Shown here: positions 43,084-52,515 of the stretch, piece by piece
Position numbering within the stretch: position 1 is the stretch's first letter
How the letters are laid out: the number at the start of each line of letters is the position of its first letter
Assembly: GCA_045110675.1 (NCBI GenBank)
Contig: JBGCGJ010000012.1
Coordinates: 3,857-67,856, forward strand
Direction: 5' to 3'
From: JBALVT01 sp045110675
GTDB taxonomy: Bacteria > Pseudomonadota > Gammaproteobacteria > Pseudomonadales > Halieaceae
DNA: 64,000 nt
Notes under the pieces: model-generated
Databases searched by the model: none
What the model was told of the DNA's origin: nothing
The model's input: the letters and a program-made list of their open reading frames with translations, nothing else
Position numbers and translations under genes: made by a program

Positions 43084-44546
43084 TTCTTTCCCTTCGCGGG
43101 TTTCTTAGCCGATTTTTTGCGGGGCATCTTTTTTGCTGCGAGTTGCGCCGCTGCGCTCAATTCCGCAATACTCTCTTCAAGGCACCGTCGATAAAATTCC
43201 GGATCGGGCATCATGTCCCTGCATGAAGTGGCGGAAACGATAAATTGACCACAGTAGCTGCTGATAACATGGAATAAACCCAGGCCGTCGAAAACTGGGC
43301 CCGTCCCATAGTTGGCCACCATTTTCGCGCCGGTACTGTACAGCGGCACTGGTGGGCCCGGTACATTCGTCACCACACAGTTAAATGAAGGCTTTATGCG
43401 GCTCATCAAGCCCCATCGGCTCGCCAATCTGGCAGCTTGTGCAGTCAGCGTGGAAGGGATGAATTGAGAGTAATCTGTCATCGCTTTTGCGCCCACGGCG
43501 TTTGCGAGCTCTTTGGCATCCTTGGTTCCGTCGTGAACCGCGGCAAGGCGCTCCATAGGATCCTCGATATCGGTACGCAATTTTACGGTCAAGGTTGAGA
43601 CAATATTCCCACCCGTGGCATCGTCTTTCGATCTGACATTCACAGGCGCCATGGCGGCGAGCGACGTTTCGGGTAGTTCGCCGTGATGCTCCAGATACTT
43701 GCGTAGTGCTCCTCCAACAATCGTTAGTGCAGCATCATTCACTGTTGCACCCGGGATAGCGTTTTTGATTGCCTTGACTGTTTCGAGTTCAACATTAACC
43801 GCTTCAAATACTCGGTGTGGGCTCACATCGCCGTTGAAGCGCGTACGTGGTATATCACTCACTCTTTGCAATTCACCCCTGCGCGTAGCGTTGTATGCCT
43901 TTGCCATTCCGGGCACGGTATTTCTCGCAACACTGATAAAGTTAAAGGGCTTTTTGATGTTGTTGATTTGCGCTCTGGCGAACAGCTCAAATTTGCTTGG
44001 GTGGCTATCGACCGAAATCAGCATAGGCTTGCGGTCTGTTTGGTAATCTGGCGTGAGATCGTGAATCGCGGCGGTCATTTCCATTCCCGAGGTTCCATCG
44101 ATGGCCGCGTGATGGGTTTTGGAAAACACGGCAAAGCTTCCCTTGGGCACACCTTCGACATTGTCCAGACCCTCGATAATATAGGCCTCCCAAAGTGGGT
44201 GATTACGGTCCAGCTGTCGGGCGTGCAACCGGGAGATCAGAATACACAATTGGCGCCAATCACCTGGTTTGGGTAATGCGAGATGACGAATGTGAAATTC
44301 GGGATCATAACTGCCATCCGATACCCAATAGGGATGGTCGAGGTTGAGAGGGACTTCCACCAACTTCCGAGTCATAGGCGGTAGCCCGCGAACCCGTGTG
44401 CTGTAGTTTTCTATGATGTCCTTGAACCGAACCTTGCCACCTGGAGCGGTCGATTGGTCATAAATCGCCAGGCTCGAAATATGCATTGGTGCATTAGCTG
44501 TTTCCAGATAGAGAAATGAAGCGTCCATTCCGGTGAGTTGTTGCAT
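43080..44546 (-). CDS. Wax ester synthase/diacylglycerol acyltransferase (WS/DGAT)
   Basis: A 488-residue WS/DGAT acyltransferase, which esterifies fatty alcohols or diacylglycerol with acyl-CoA to form neutral storage lipid. The catalytic HHxxxDG motif is at residues 145-151 (THHAAIDGTSG). The N-terminus MQQLTGMDASFLYLET and the segment NVVTNVPGPP-like CVVTNVPGPPVPLY are typical. The C-terminus is a Lys-rich tail of about 20 residues. It is coupled to the lipase-like gene downstream. Confidence 0.92.
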   Translation of the reverse strand: MQQLTGMDASFLYLETANAPMHISSLAIYDQSTAPGGKVRFKDIIENYSTRVRGLPPMTRKLVEVPLNLDHPYWVSDGSYDPEFHIRHLALPKPGDWRQLCILISRLHARQLDRNHPLWEAYIIEGLDNVEGVPKGSFAVFSKTHHAAIDGTSGMEMTAAIHDLTPDYQTDRKPMLISVDSHPSKFELFARAQINNIKKPFNFISVARNTVPGMAKAYNATRRGELQRVSDIPRTRFNGDVSPHRVFEAVNVELETVKAIKNAIPGATVNDAALTIVGGALRKYLEHHGELPETSLAAMAPVNVRSKDDATGGNIVSTLTVKLRTDIEDPMERLAAVHDGTKDAKELANAVGAKAMTDYSQFIPSTLTAQAARLASRWGLMSRIKPSFNCVVTNVPGPPVPLYSTGAKMVANYGTGPVFDGLGLFHVISSYCGQFIVSATSCRDMMPDPEFYRRCLEESIAELSAAAQLAAKKMPRKKSAKKPAKGKK

Positions 44547-44764
44547 TTATGTTTCCTCACATAGGTGGGTTTAAACGGTGGCAGAAATTCGATTCAATGT
44601 ATCAGAATAACGCAAACGCCTTGTGATTGCTGTCTCCCAGACGATAGTTTCTGTAATTCGCCCAGGAAGAATCCAGGCGTAATTCGGGTAATTATACTTG
44701 AAATACAAGAAAACATACTATAAGTTCAAACCGTTTTTTTGACACCAACCAAGCGGATTACTTT

Positions 44765-45838
44765 ATGAGCTCAGATAGCAACCCAACCATTGATGTTCGC
44801 GCCGGCGAAGATTTTGACCTTGAAGCTATTGATCAGCGCCTCAAAGCAAACATCGAGGGTTTGCAGGGCGTGCCAGTAGTGGCCCAGTTTCCGAGCGGGG
44901 CGTCGAATCTTACCTATTCTCTGAAGTACGAAAACCGCGAGCTCGTGCTGCGCCGGCCTCCCAGTGGAACAATCGCCAAAAGCGCCCACAATATGTTTCG
45001 GGAATACCGAATCATGAACTCTCTAAAGCCGGTTTATCCCGCTGTCCCGGAGACCTTGTACTACTGTGATCAGGAATCTTCGCCCATCGGCGCCGAGTTT
45101 TACGTGATGGAAAGGGTAGAGGGCTATTTGATCAATAAGGAAATTCCCTCGGACTGGGATTTTTCGCCGGTAGACACACGCAAGCTCTGTCTTGCGATCT
45201 TCGACAAGCTGATCGAACTTCACAAAGTCGATTACAAGGCGATTGGCCTGGAGGACTTCGGGCGACCAGACGGGTATATCAGACGTCAAATCGAGGGTTG
45301 GAATGGCCGCTTTGAAAAAGCCCTAACGGATGATGTTGAGCCCTTCGAGGACGTGCGCCAATGGCTGATCGACAAATTGCCGGCAACGGAAAATGCCCCG
45401 GCTATTCTACACGGCGACTTTCGTATCGATAACGTCATTCTATCTCCCGCAAACCCCATGGATGTTGTCGCAGTATTGGATTGGGAAATCAGTGCCCTGG
45501 GTGATCCCCTGATGGACCTGGGCAACACTTTGGCCTATTGGGTGGAAGCGGATGATCCTGCAGGCTTGCGCGCCCTTATTGCACAGCCAAGTGATGCACC
45601 GGGAATGCTCAGTCGCGCTGAACTGCTTGATTATTATGCCGAGCAAACCGGTAGCGACGTATCTCAGTTCGATTTTTATCTTGTGTACGGTTACTTCCGC
45701 AACGCCGTTATTATGCAGCAAATCTATTACCGGTTTTATCACGGTCAGACTAAAGATCAGCGGTTTGAGTCCTTTGGTATGGCCGTGACTATCTTGTGCA
45801 ATCACTGCCGGACGCTGATTAGCGCCTCGTCTTTGTAG
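44765..45838 (+). CDS. Aminoglycoside phosphotransferase-fold (APH) family protein
   Basis: A 357-residue kinase-like protein of the ACAD10/11-associated APH group. Visible are the nucleotide loop FPSGASNLTYSLKYENRELVLRRPP, the catalytic loop LHGDFRIDNVIL, and metal-binding VLDWEISALGDPLMDLG. Members are linked to fatty or hydroxy acid degradation, and probably phosphorylate hydroxyacyl-CoA-type substrates. The last 20 bases overlap the convergent FAD oxidase gene. Confidence 0.85.
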   Translation: MSSDSNPTIDVRAGEDFDLEAIDQRLKANIEGLQGVPVVAQFPSGASNLTYSLKYENRELVLRRPPSGTIAKSAHNMFREYRIMNSLKPVYPAVPETLYYCDQESSPIGAEFYVMERVEGYLINKEIPSDWDFSPVDTRKLCLAIFDKLIELHKVDYKAIGLEDFGRPDGYIRRQIEGWNGRFEKALTDDVEPFEDVRQWLIDKLPATENAPAILHGDFRIDNVILSPANPMDVVAVLDWEISALGDPLMDLGNTLAYWVEADDPAGLRALIAQPSDAPGMLSRAELLDYYAEQTGSDVSQFDFYLVYGYFRNAVIMQQIYYRFYHGQTKDQRFESFGMAVTILCNHCRTLISASSL

Positions 45839-47219
45839 CGTCGATGACTTTCCCTGGATTTAAAATGTTTTTTGGGTCCAGGCTTGTTTTCAGTAATCCC
45901 ATCAGTGAGATTTCCTGTTCATTGCGACTGTGATGCAGGAATTCACGTTTTTCCAAACCAATTCCGTGTTCCGCTGAGATAGAACCACTGAAGGTTTCCA
46001 AAGTGCTGTAAATAACCTGTTCTACTGCGAATCTCTCTGCCTCTGATTCGCTGCCAACGCTGACCACAAGGTGCAGATTGCCGTCGCCCAGGTGACCAAA
46101 GACAACATGTCGAAGAACGGGCCATCGCGCAATGAGTTTTTCCTCTATGAGGGAGAGATACTCAGGCATAAGGTTAAGCGGCAAGCTGATATCAAAGGCA
46201 TAGTAGGGGCTCATTAGATTGAGCGCTTCGATATTGTCACGTATTTGCCAAAGCGAATCCCGCTCAGACTCTGATTTTGCGATGACCGCATCGCTGATGA
46301 GCTCACTTTCCAAAGCACCGGAAAGCACATCCTCAAAGGTTTGCGTACTTTTTTCAGGATTCGTGCCCATGCTTTCGAGCAACACGTAAAAAGGGGAAGC
46401 ATTACCCATTGGAGATTTCTTCTGGTGCGGGCCCGGGTCCGTGACGAGTTTGAAGAAGTTGTTCCACATAACCTCGAAGGCGCAGAGCTCGCCGCCGAGC
46501 CCTCGGTGACACAGTTGCAAAAACGCGGTGACATCTTCAAAGGTTTCCAGTGCGACAAGTGAGGTTTGCTGGCTGCGCATAGCAGGGCTGAGTTTCAATA
46601 CTGCGCGCGTGACGATACCAAGTGTGCCTTCGCTGCCGATAAAAAGTTGCTTTAAATCGTAACCCGCATTGTTTTTGATCATCTTGTTCATCGAACTTAC
46701 GATGGTGCCGTCTGCCAACACCGCTTCCAATCCCAATACCAAAGCTCGCGTCATACCGTGGCGAATTACTCTATTGCCACCTGCATTGGTGGAAATAGTG
46801 CCACCAATAGTCGCACTGCCCCGCGCGCCCAGATCCATTGGGTAATCGAGGCCCTTTGTCCTCGCTGACTCCTGTACCACTTGCAGTGGAACGCCTGCCT
46901 GTACCGTCATTGTCCCGTTGATGGAATCGATTTCCTCGATCTGCGTCATACGCTCGGTAGACAGGGCTATATCCTTCGCTGAGGACAAACAACCTTGGAC
47001 TAATCCAGTTTTGCCACCGTGGGTCACGACTGATTGTTTGCGCTCGTGACAGAGCTTTAAAATAGCAGCGACTTGCTCCGTATTACGAGGTCGGACAATC
47101 GCCAGAGCCTCGGTGGGGCTGTCGTCCCACCACCCGCCGGCGCGAGAGCTGACGTCATCGCCCGTGAGTACACCACCGGCGTCCAAAATTTCTTGTAAAG
47201 CCTCAACAATGTCAGACAT
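45819..47219 (-). CDS. FAD-binding 2-hydroxyacid dehydrogenase/oxidase (GlcD-like)
   Basis: A 466-residue flavoprotein of the VAO/GlcD type. The FAD pocket is VVTHGGKTGLVQGCLSS, followed by DLGARGSATIGGTISTNAGG and FIGSEGTLGIVTRAVL. The C-terminal substrate domain contains VVFGHLGDGNLHLVV and SAEHGIGLEKREFL. It would oxidise a 2-hydroxyacid such as D-lactate, glycolate or 2-hydroxyglutarate. Its 3' end overlaps the convergent phosphotransferase gene by 20 bases. Confidence 0.9.
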   Translation of the reverse strand: MSDIVEALQEILDAGGVLTGDDVSSRAGGWWDDSPTEALAIVRPRNTEQVAAILKLCHERKQSVVTHGGKTGLVQGCLSSAKDIALSTERMTQIEEIDSINGTMTVQAGVPLQVVQESARTKGLDYPMDLGARGSATIGGTISTNAGGNRVIRHGMTRALVLGLEAVLADGTIVSSMNKMIKNNAGYDLKQLFIGSEGTLGIVTRAVLKLSPAMRSQQTSLVALETFEDVTAFLQLCHRGLGGELCAFEVMWNNFFKLVTDPGPHQKKSPMGNASPFYVLLESMGTNPEKSTQTFEDVLSGALESELISDAVIAKSESERDSLWQIRDNIEALNLMSPYYAFDISLPLNLMPEYLSLIEEKLIARWPVLRHVVFGHLGDGNLHLVVSVGSESEAERFAVEQVIYSTLETFSGSISAEHGIGLEKREFLHHSRNEQEISLMGLLKTSLDPKNILNPGKVIDATKTRR

Positions 47220-47341
47220 GAATTACTCGCAGCCGGTCCGTGTGGTGGATAAATAGTACGGAAAGGTTAGCTCAATCGGCAGAGTTTGAATACACAATCG
47301 GTTTGCCGCTATGCTGTCGAACAATTTTAGAGGAAAGCGTT

Positions 47342-48106
47342 ATGGACGTAAGGGGCAAAGTGGCTATTATCACTGGTGCGAGTTCCGGTGTGGGTGCCGA
47401 GTTGGCTGTGAAGCTTGCCTCAATGGGAGCAAAGGTTGCAATCAACTTTGCAAACTCCGAGGCGGGAGCGCAGGAAACTCTGGCAAGAGTGCGAGAAGTC
47501 GGTGGTGCAGGTATATGCCTGCGAGCCGATGTTAGTGTCGATGCCCAGTGCGTTGAGCTGGTGCGACAAACTGTGAACGCCTTTGGGCAACTGGATATTT
47601 TGCTGAACAATGCCGGTGCTACCACCTATGTCGATCACAAAGCGCTGGATATGCTTACCGATGACGTTTGGGAGCAAACTTTGGGTATCAATCTGCGTGG
47701 GCCTTTCTACATGAGTCGAGCTGCGCTTCCGGAACTGATTAAGTCCGGAGGAGGGGAGATTGTCATGACCTCGAGTATTGCGGGCTTGACCACCGGGGGA
47801 AGCTCTATCGCCTATTGTGCTTCCAAAGCCGGTGTGAACAGTTTGACCCGCACCTTGGCGAAAGCATTGGGCGAACACAATATTCGGGTAAACGCGATTT
47901 GTCCCGGTTTAATTGATGGTAGCTGGGCGAGTGAAGGCTGGGGTGATAGTTGGGAAGATGTCAAAGCCATGGTGAGCAGTGCATCACCCTTGAATGTTAT
48001 CGCCACTCCCGCAGACGTCGCCGATAGCATTATTTCAGTGGTTACTGGCAGTGATGTAATGACGGGTCAGATCATTACAATTGATGGTGGCTATACGATC
48101 AATTGA
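47342..48106 (+). CDS. SDR-family oxidoreductase (3-oxoacyl-ACP reductase-like)
   Basis: A 254-residue classical SDR. TGASSGVGAEL is at the N-terminus, then NNAG, catalytic Ser in VMTSSIAGLTTGGSSIAYCASKAG with the Y-x-x-x-K pair, and IDGGYTIN at the end. The most similar named class is FabG-like reductases, but the real substrate is open. ATG 47342 is preferred: GAGGA lies seven bases upstream, and the open frame further upstream (from 47240) adds no SDR sequence. Confidence 0.88.
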   Translation: MDVRGKVAIITGASSGVGAELAVKLASMGAKVAINFANSEAGAQETLARVREVGGAGICLRADVSVDAQCVELVRQTVNAFGQLDILLNNAGATTYVDHKALDMLTDDVWEQTLGINLRGPFYMSRAALPELIKSGGGEIVMTSSIAGLTTGGSSIAYCASKAGVNSLTRTLAKALGEHNIRVNAICPGLIDGSWASEGWGDSWEDVKAMVSSASPLNVIATPADVADSIISVVTGSDVMTGQIITIDGGYTIN

Positions 48107-48153
48107 AGAATTGGCTGCGAAGCATACAGCGCGCATCTCGGTCTTGGGAAAAA

Positions 48154-49200
48154 TTAATTTTGATTCGGAAAAATCACCAGGTGCTGCAAGTCAAATTTTA
48201 CCGGCAGCCTATCTCCCGGAGAATAGTCGACATGACTTGCGGTCATGCAGGGCACTTTCGCTCCGTCTGGAAGTTCCAGTTCGTAGAGGTATTGCGCGCC
48301 GCGAAAGGACTTTGCAGTGACCTTCAATAAGAGTTCGCTGCCCGGATCAAACTTGATGTCGTCAGGCCGCACCAGCAAACTGATCGATTCGCCAGCCTTC
48401 CAACTCTGATTGTTGTGATCCAGCTTGCCCATGCCGTTGGAAAGCTCACCGGATTCGTTTGCCGACACCTCTACGATTGATCCTTGCCCGATAAAACGCG
48501 CCACGAATTCGTTGGCGGGGTTGTGGTAGAGGTTGTAGGGCGTATCAATCTGAGCAATCCGGCCTTCGCGCAAGAGGGCGATTCTATCGGCCATAGCAAA
48601 GGCTTCATGCTGGTCATGGGTCACCAATATCGCGGTGACCTGACTTTTCTTCAATATCTGGCGAATCTCGTTTGCTAATTGTTCCCGCAGTTCGCTGTCC
48701 AGCCCTGAAAAGGGCTCATCCATCATTAGCACATCAGGTGCCGGCGCCATGGCTCTAGCGAGAGCTACCCGTTGCTGTTGTCCACCTGAAAGTTCGTGTG
48801 GGTATGCCCGCTCTAATCCGGCCAAGCCGACCAGTGTCAAGAGTTCCTCTACCCGTTTTTTTTGTTGTGTGCGGTCCATTGCGGATAAGCCGAAGGCGAT
48901 ATTGCGCTCTACGTTGAGGTGCGGGAACAGTGCAAAATCCTGGAATACCATCCCCACTTTTCTCTGTTCTGGTGGTGTGTTGATGGTGACTGAACTGACG
49001 GTATTGCCATGGATACTAATGTTTCCTGACGCTATCGCTTCGAAACCGGCTATGGCGCGCAGCAGGGAAGTTTTCCCGCAACCTGAAGGACCCAGCAGAC
49101 AACCGATTTCGCCTTTTTCAAGGCTCAGCGAAACATCCTTAACTGCTTCCACCGGCCCGTAGTTCACATGAACATTGCCAAGCTCCAGCTGAGTACTCAT
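48154..49200 (-). CDS. fbpC: Fe(3+) ABC transporter ATP-binding protein
   Basis: A 348-residue ABC ATPase with a C-terminal TOBE-like domain. Walker A is GPSGCGKTS, the signature LSGGQQQR, and Walker B VLMMDEPFSGLDSEL. CGCLLGPSG-type GCLLGPSGCGK follows the first strand. It powers ferric ion import with the permease and binding protein encoded upstream on the same strand. Its start overlaps the permease stop by four bases. Confidence 0.9.
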   Translation of the reverse strand: MSTQLELGNVHVNYGPVEAVKDVSLSLEKGEIGCLLGPSGCGKTSLLRAIAGFEAIASGNISIHGNTVSSVTINTPPEQRKVGMVFQDFALFPHLNVERNIAFGLSAMDRTQQKKRVEELLTLVGLAGLERAYPHELSGGQQQRVALARAMAPAPDVLMMDEPFSGLDSELREQLANEIRQILKKSQVTAILVTHDQHEAFAMADRIALLREGRIAQIDTPYNLYHNPANEFVARFIGQGSIVEVSANESGELSNGMGKLDHNNQSWKAGESISLLVRPDDIKFDPGSELLLKVTAKSFRGAQYLYELELPDGAKVPCMTASHVDYSPGDRLPVKFDLQHLVIFPNQN

Positions 49201-50867
49201 GTGCCTGTTTCTCGAGTCATAGTGCGGGTGATTAGTATTACCGGCAGCAAACCGATGAGCACAATGGCCAGTGCAGGTGCTGCGGCATCGGCCAGGCGCT
49301 CATCCGAAGCCAATTCATAGGTGCGAACTGCCAGGGTGTTAAAGTTGAACGGCCGCAATATTAATGTGGTGGGCAGTTCTTTCAAAACATCAACGAAGAC
49401 CAGTAGCAGTGCCGTGAGTACGGAGCCTCGCAGCATGGGCAAATGTATGCGTTTGAGAACGCCAAAGGGCCCTTGACCCAATGATCGGGCCGACTCGTCA
49501 ATAGAGGGCCGAATCTTTTGTAAACCCGATTCTACGCTCTGCAGAGACACCGACAGAAACCTAACGACGTAGGCAAAAATCAGCGCGACGACAGTACCGC
49601 TCAGCAGTAATCCAGTTGATACATCAAACCAACTTCTCATTGTCGCGTCCACTTGATTGTCTATCCAGGCGAACGGTATTAGCACGCCCACCGCAATTAC
49701 GGTACCGGGAACAGCGTAGCCCATACTGGAAACGCTTGCCGACGAGGTTTCCAACTTGCCTGGATGAATTCGCTTGCCATAGCCCATCAACAATGCCACT
49801 AACAAACAAACAAAAGAAGCACTGGCTGCGAGCGTAAAGCTGTTCAGTATAAGCGAGATAAATTCAAGGTTTATATTCGATTGCCACTTTGCAATCGCCC
49901 AGGCAAGCAACTGGCCGGCGGGGAGGATAAACCCGAAGAACACCGTTGCGAACACCAGGGAAAAACAGGCGGCACCGCGCCAACCCGAGAGGTGAATTTT
50001 TGTGGCTCGACTTCTCGCAGACGTGTGATGGAATCGAATGCGATGGCGCGACCAGCGCTCCAGTGCCATCAGTGTAAAGACAAACACCATCAGCAGCGCT
50101 GACAACTGCGCCGCGCTAGTCAGTTCGCCCAGGCCATACCAGGTACGGAAAATGCCGGTTGTGAATGTACTGACACCAAAATATTCGACCGTGCCGTAGT
50201 CGGCCAGGGTTTCCATTAGTGCCAAGCTGGTGCCGGCCACGATGGCTGGCCTCGCCATCGGCAGTGCCACCAAAAACAAGGTTTGCCAAGGCCCCTTGCC
50301 CAGATTTCGGCTGGCCTCGAGTACCGCTGTAGACTGCTCCATGAAAGCAACCCGCGCCAACAGGTAAACATAGGGATACAGCACCAGTGACAGCATACAT
50401 ACCGCGCCGCCGACTGAGCGTATTTCGGGAAACCAGTAGTCCCCGTAGCTCAACTCAAAATAGCCTCGAATTGTGCTCTGTACCGGGCCCGTAAAATCCA
50501 GCAATCCGGTGTAGGTATAGGCGATGATATAGGCGGGCATTGCCATGGGCAGTAACAGCGCCCAGTTGAAGAACTTTCTACCTGGAAACTCGCACATTGC
50601 GGTCAGCCAGGCACCGCTGACACCGAGAAACACCGTTCCAAACCCCACACCGATCATCAGCAAGGCGGAGTTGCGAATGTAGTCGCTCAATACGGTGTTG
50701 AACAGGTGCTGCCAGATACCGCTGAAGGGTTGTGTCAGACTCGCCAGCACAGTGACCACTGGAACTGAAATGATAAGGGCCACCACAACCAGAGTCGCCC
50801 GCCAGGGAGAAGCGGGCGAACGTGTAGTACTGTTGCCGGGAGCGTGAGCTGGTGTGCTTATTTCCAA
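49197..50867 (-). CDS. fbpB: Fe(3+) ABC transporter permease (fused two-domain)
   Basis: A 556-residue permease with about 12 helices in two homologous halves, as in FbpB/SfuB. EAA-type loops that contact the ATPase are EASRNLGKGPWQTLFLVALPMARPA in the first half and ESARSLGQGPFGVLKRIHLPMLRG in the second. TTG 50867 is used; AGGG lies about five bases before it. The start overlaps the end of the binding protein gene by ten bases, indicating coupling. Confidence 0.9.
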   Translation of the reverse strand: MEISTPAHAPGNSTTRSPASPWRATLVVVALIISVPVVTVLASLTQPFSGIWQHLFNTVLSDYIRNSALLMIGVGFGTVFLGVSGAWLTAMCEFPGRKFFNWALLLPMAMPAYIIAYTYTGLLDFTGPVQSTIRGYFELSYGDYWFPEIRSVGGAVCMLSLVLYPYVYLLARVAFMEQSTAVLEASRNLGKGPWQTLFLVALPMARPAIVAGTSLALMETLADYGTVEYFGVSTFTTGIFRTWYGLGELTSAAQLSALLMVFVFTLMALERWSRHRIRFHHTSARSRATKIHLSGWRGAACFSLVFATVFFGFILPAGQLLAWAIAKWQSNINLEFISLILNSFTLAASASFVCLLVALLMGYGKRIHPGKLETSSASVSSMGYAVPGTVIAVGVLIPFAWIDNQVDATMRSWFDVSTGLLLSGTVVALIFAYVVRFLSVSLQSVESGLQKIRPSIDESARSLGQGPFGVLKRIHLPMLRGSVLTALLLVFVDVLKELPTTLILRPFNFNTLAVRTYELASDERLADAAAPALAIVLIGLLPVILITRTMTRETGT

Positions 50868-51901
50868 CGAGCCCTGTCCATGGCCATTACCGCCTGGGCG
50901 TTCAGCTTACCCAGTTCGGAAACATCGAGAGAATCCGCTTTGTATTCGCCCCAGGATTCCAACAGTGGGCTCGCTCCCAATTCCGATCGCACCGGATATT
51001 CCCTATTGGTTTGGGCATACCAACGTTGGGAGTCATCATTTGCCAAAAATTCGAGAAGTTGCTTGGCTTGCCTGGTGTTCTTGGCTGCGCTCGTGATGCC
51101 AGCGCCGCTAATATTAATGTGCGTTCCCCGGGCCGCTTGATCTGGCCAGAATACGGCGACCTTCTCCGCTGCGGCGCGCTGGCTTGCGTCATCGGAGTTG
51201 ATCATTGCGCCCAGGTAGTAGCTGTTCACAACGGCGATATCGCATTGTCCTGCCGCGACAGCTTTGATCTGGTCCCGATCTCCGCCTTGTGGTGGTCGCG
51301 CAAAGTTGCTCACAAATCCTTTTAGCCATGCATCTGTAGCCGTTACGCCGTTGTGGGCAATCATGCTGGCAACCAGAGATTGGTTGTAAATGTTGCTGGA
51401 CGAGCGAACGCAAATTCTGTTTCGCCATTCATCGCCTGCCAATGCTTGGTAGCTGCTTAACTCTGTGGGTTTTACCCGATCTTTAGCATAGACAATAAAG
51501 CGCGCACGCACCGACAAACCGTACCAATACGATTCCGCGCTCCTCAAGTGTAAGGGAATATGAGTTTCGAGATATTCGGAACTGGTCGCTTGTAAAACAC
51601 CGGCTTCCTGCGCTCGGTAGAGTCGCCCGGCGTCGGTCGTTAACAGCATGTCGGCGGGGGAGTTTCGACCTTCATTTTTTAGACGGGCAAGCAGTGAATC
51701 TCCTTTACCAGTGACGAGATTGACGGTGATACCGGTTTCTTCGGTAAATTTATCGAGAAGCGGTTTGATCAGTGCCTCTTGCCTCGCCGAGTAGAGATTG
51801 ACCTCTGCCGTCGCGGCCAGCGGGCTGAACCCCAGAGTGAGGATAGCGAATAAAGAGACAGCCATAGTGCTGCGGGTAACGGAGTGGAGCAGAGAGAACA
51901 T
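50858..51901 (-). CDS. fbpA: Fe(3+) ABC transporter substrate-binding protein
   Basis: A 347-residue periplasmic iron-binding protein (FbpA/FutA type). A signal peptide ends near ATAEVNLYSARQ. The adjacent tyrosines in VVNSYYLGAM are the iron ligands of this family. ATG 51901 is chosen as AGGA lies eight bases upstream and it begins the signal peptide; an earlier in-frame start would add 22 unrelated residues. A Fur-like site sits 34 bases upstream. Confidence 0.9.
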   Translation of the reverse strand: MFSLLHSVTRSTMAVSLFAILTLGFSPLAATAEVNLYSARQEALIKPLLDKFTEETGITVNLVTGKGDSLLARLKNEGRNSPADMLLTTDAGRLYRAQEAGVLQATSSEYLETHIPLHLRSAESYWYGLSVRARFIVYAKDRVKPTELSSYQALAGDEWRNRICVRSSSNIYNQSLVASMIAHNGVTATDAWLKGFVSNFARPPQGGDRDQIKAVAAGQCDIAVVNSYYLGAMINSDDASQRAAAEKVAVFWPDQAARGTHINISGAGITSAAKNTRQAKQLLEFLANDDSQRWYAQTNREYPVRSELGASPLLESWGEYKADSLDVSELGKLNAQAVMAMDRARWK

Positions 51902-51934
51902 CGTGGGTTTCCTGTAGAAAGTGCTGCCTTTGTT

Positions 51935-51953
51935 GAGAATGCTTATTATTCCT
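51935..51953. promoter_or_regulatory. Possible Fur box upstream of fbpA
   Basis: GAGAATGCTTATTATTCCT agrees with the 19-base Fur consensus (GATAATGATAATCATTATC) at 12 of 19 positions. It lies upstream of an iron importer, where Fur control is expected. The match is moderate. Confidence 0.45.
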
Positions 51954-51980
51954 ATTTGAGATGTCAAAGCAAGTAGATTG

Positions 51981-52430
51981 TTAACCCTGGGTGAGCGCTT
52001 TGCGCTGTTTTCTTATCGAAGTCATAAGCTCGCCTTTGAGATCGTAGTCTGGATCTGCAAGGGCGATGGCCATCTCTTGGGTGATCATGCCGTTCGGATT
52101 TTTTTCCATGCCCCAGCGTATCAACTCAACGAGCACAGGTGTTAGAGCAATACCTGCATCGGTCGGTAAATAGATTGAAGCTTTGCGGTCTGAAGTATCG
52201 GGAAATTTTTCTACCAGGCCACAGTTTTGTAGCTGTTTTAACCGGTTCGCCAGGATGTTAGTAGAAATGCGCTCTGGTGAAGACAGAAATTCTTTGTATC
52301 TCCGCTTTCCCAGAAAGAGCATGTCGCGAATAATGAGTAGTGACCAGCGGTCGCCAAACAGTAACATCGAGTGATTAATTGGGCATCTGGGTTCCGTATT
52401 CTCTGACTGCTGTACCCTTGTCGTGTTCAT
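51981..52430 (-). CDS. HxlR-family transcriptional regulator
   Basis: A 149-residue winged-helix protein. RCPINHSMLLFGDRWSLLIIRDMLFLGKRRYKEF and ERISTNILANRLKQLQNCGLVEK are the HxlR DNA-binding domain, with the conserved Cys near the N-terminus that can sense redox or electrophiles in some relatives. It is divergent from the DUF1080 operon, and 172 bases separate them. It may control itself, that operon, or both. A dyad lies 22 bases before its start. Confidence 0.87.
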   Translation of the reverse strand: MNTTRVQQSENTEPRCPINHSMLLFGDRWSLLIIRDMLFLGKRRYKEFLSSPERISTNILANRLKQLQNCGLVEKFPDTSDRKASIYLPTDAGIALTPVLVELIRWGMEKNPNGMITQEMAIALADPDYDLKGELMTSIRKQRKALTQG

Positions 52431-52451
52431 TTTTGAATTATTGAGTTAATA

Positions 52452-52466
52452 CTTGCAAAGTGCAAG
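52452..52466. promoter_or_regulatory. Inverted repeat upstream of hxlR
   Basis: CTTGCA-AAG-TGCAAG is a perfect dyad with six-base arms. It overlaps a smaller dyad, ACTT-GCA-AAGT. It is 22 bases upstream of the HxlR start codon and may be the autoregulatory site. This is inferred from symmetry and place. Confidence 0.45.
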
Positions 52467-52515
52467 CTGAAGGCGCGTTTTACCTCTGGGGATTTATCAG
52501 CGCAGTGCATTCGAG

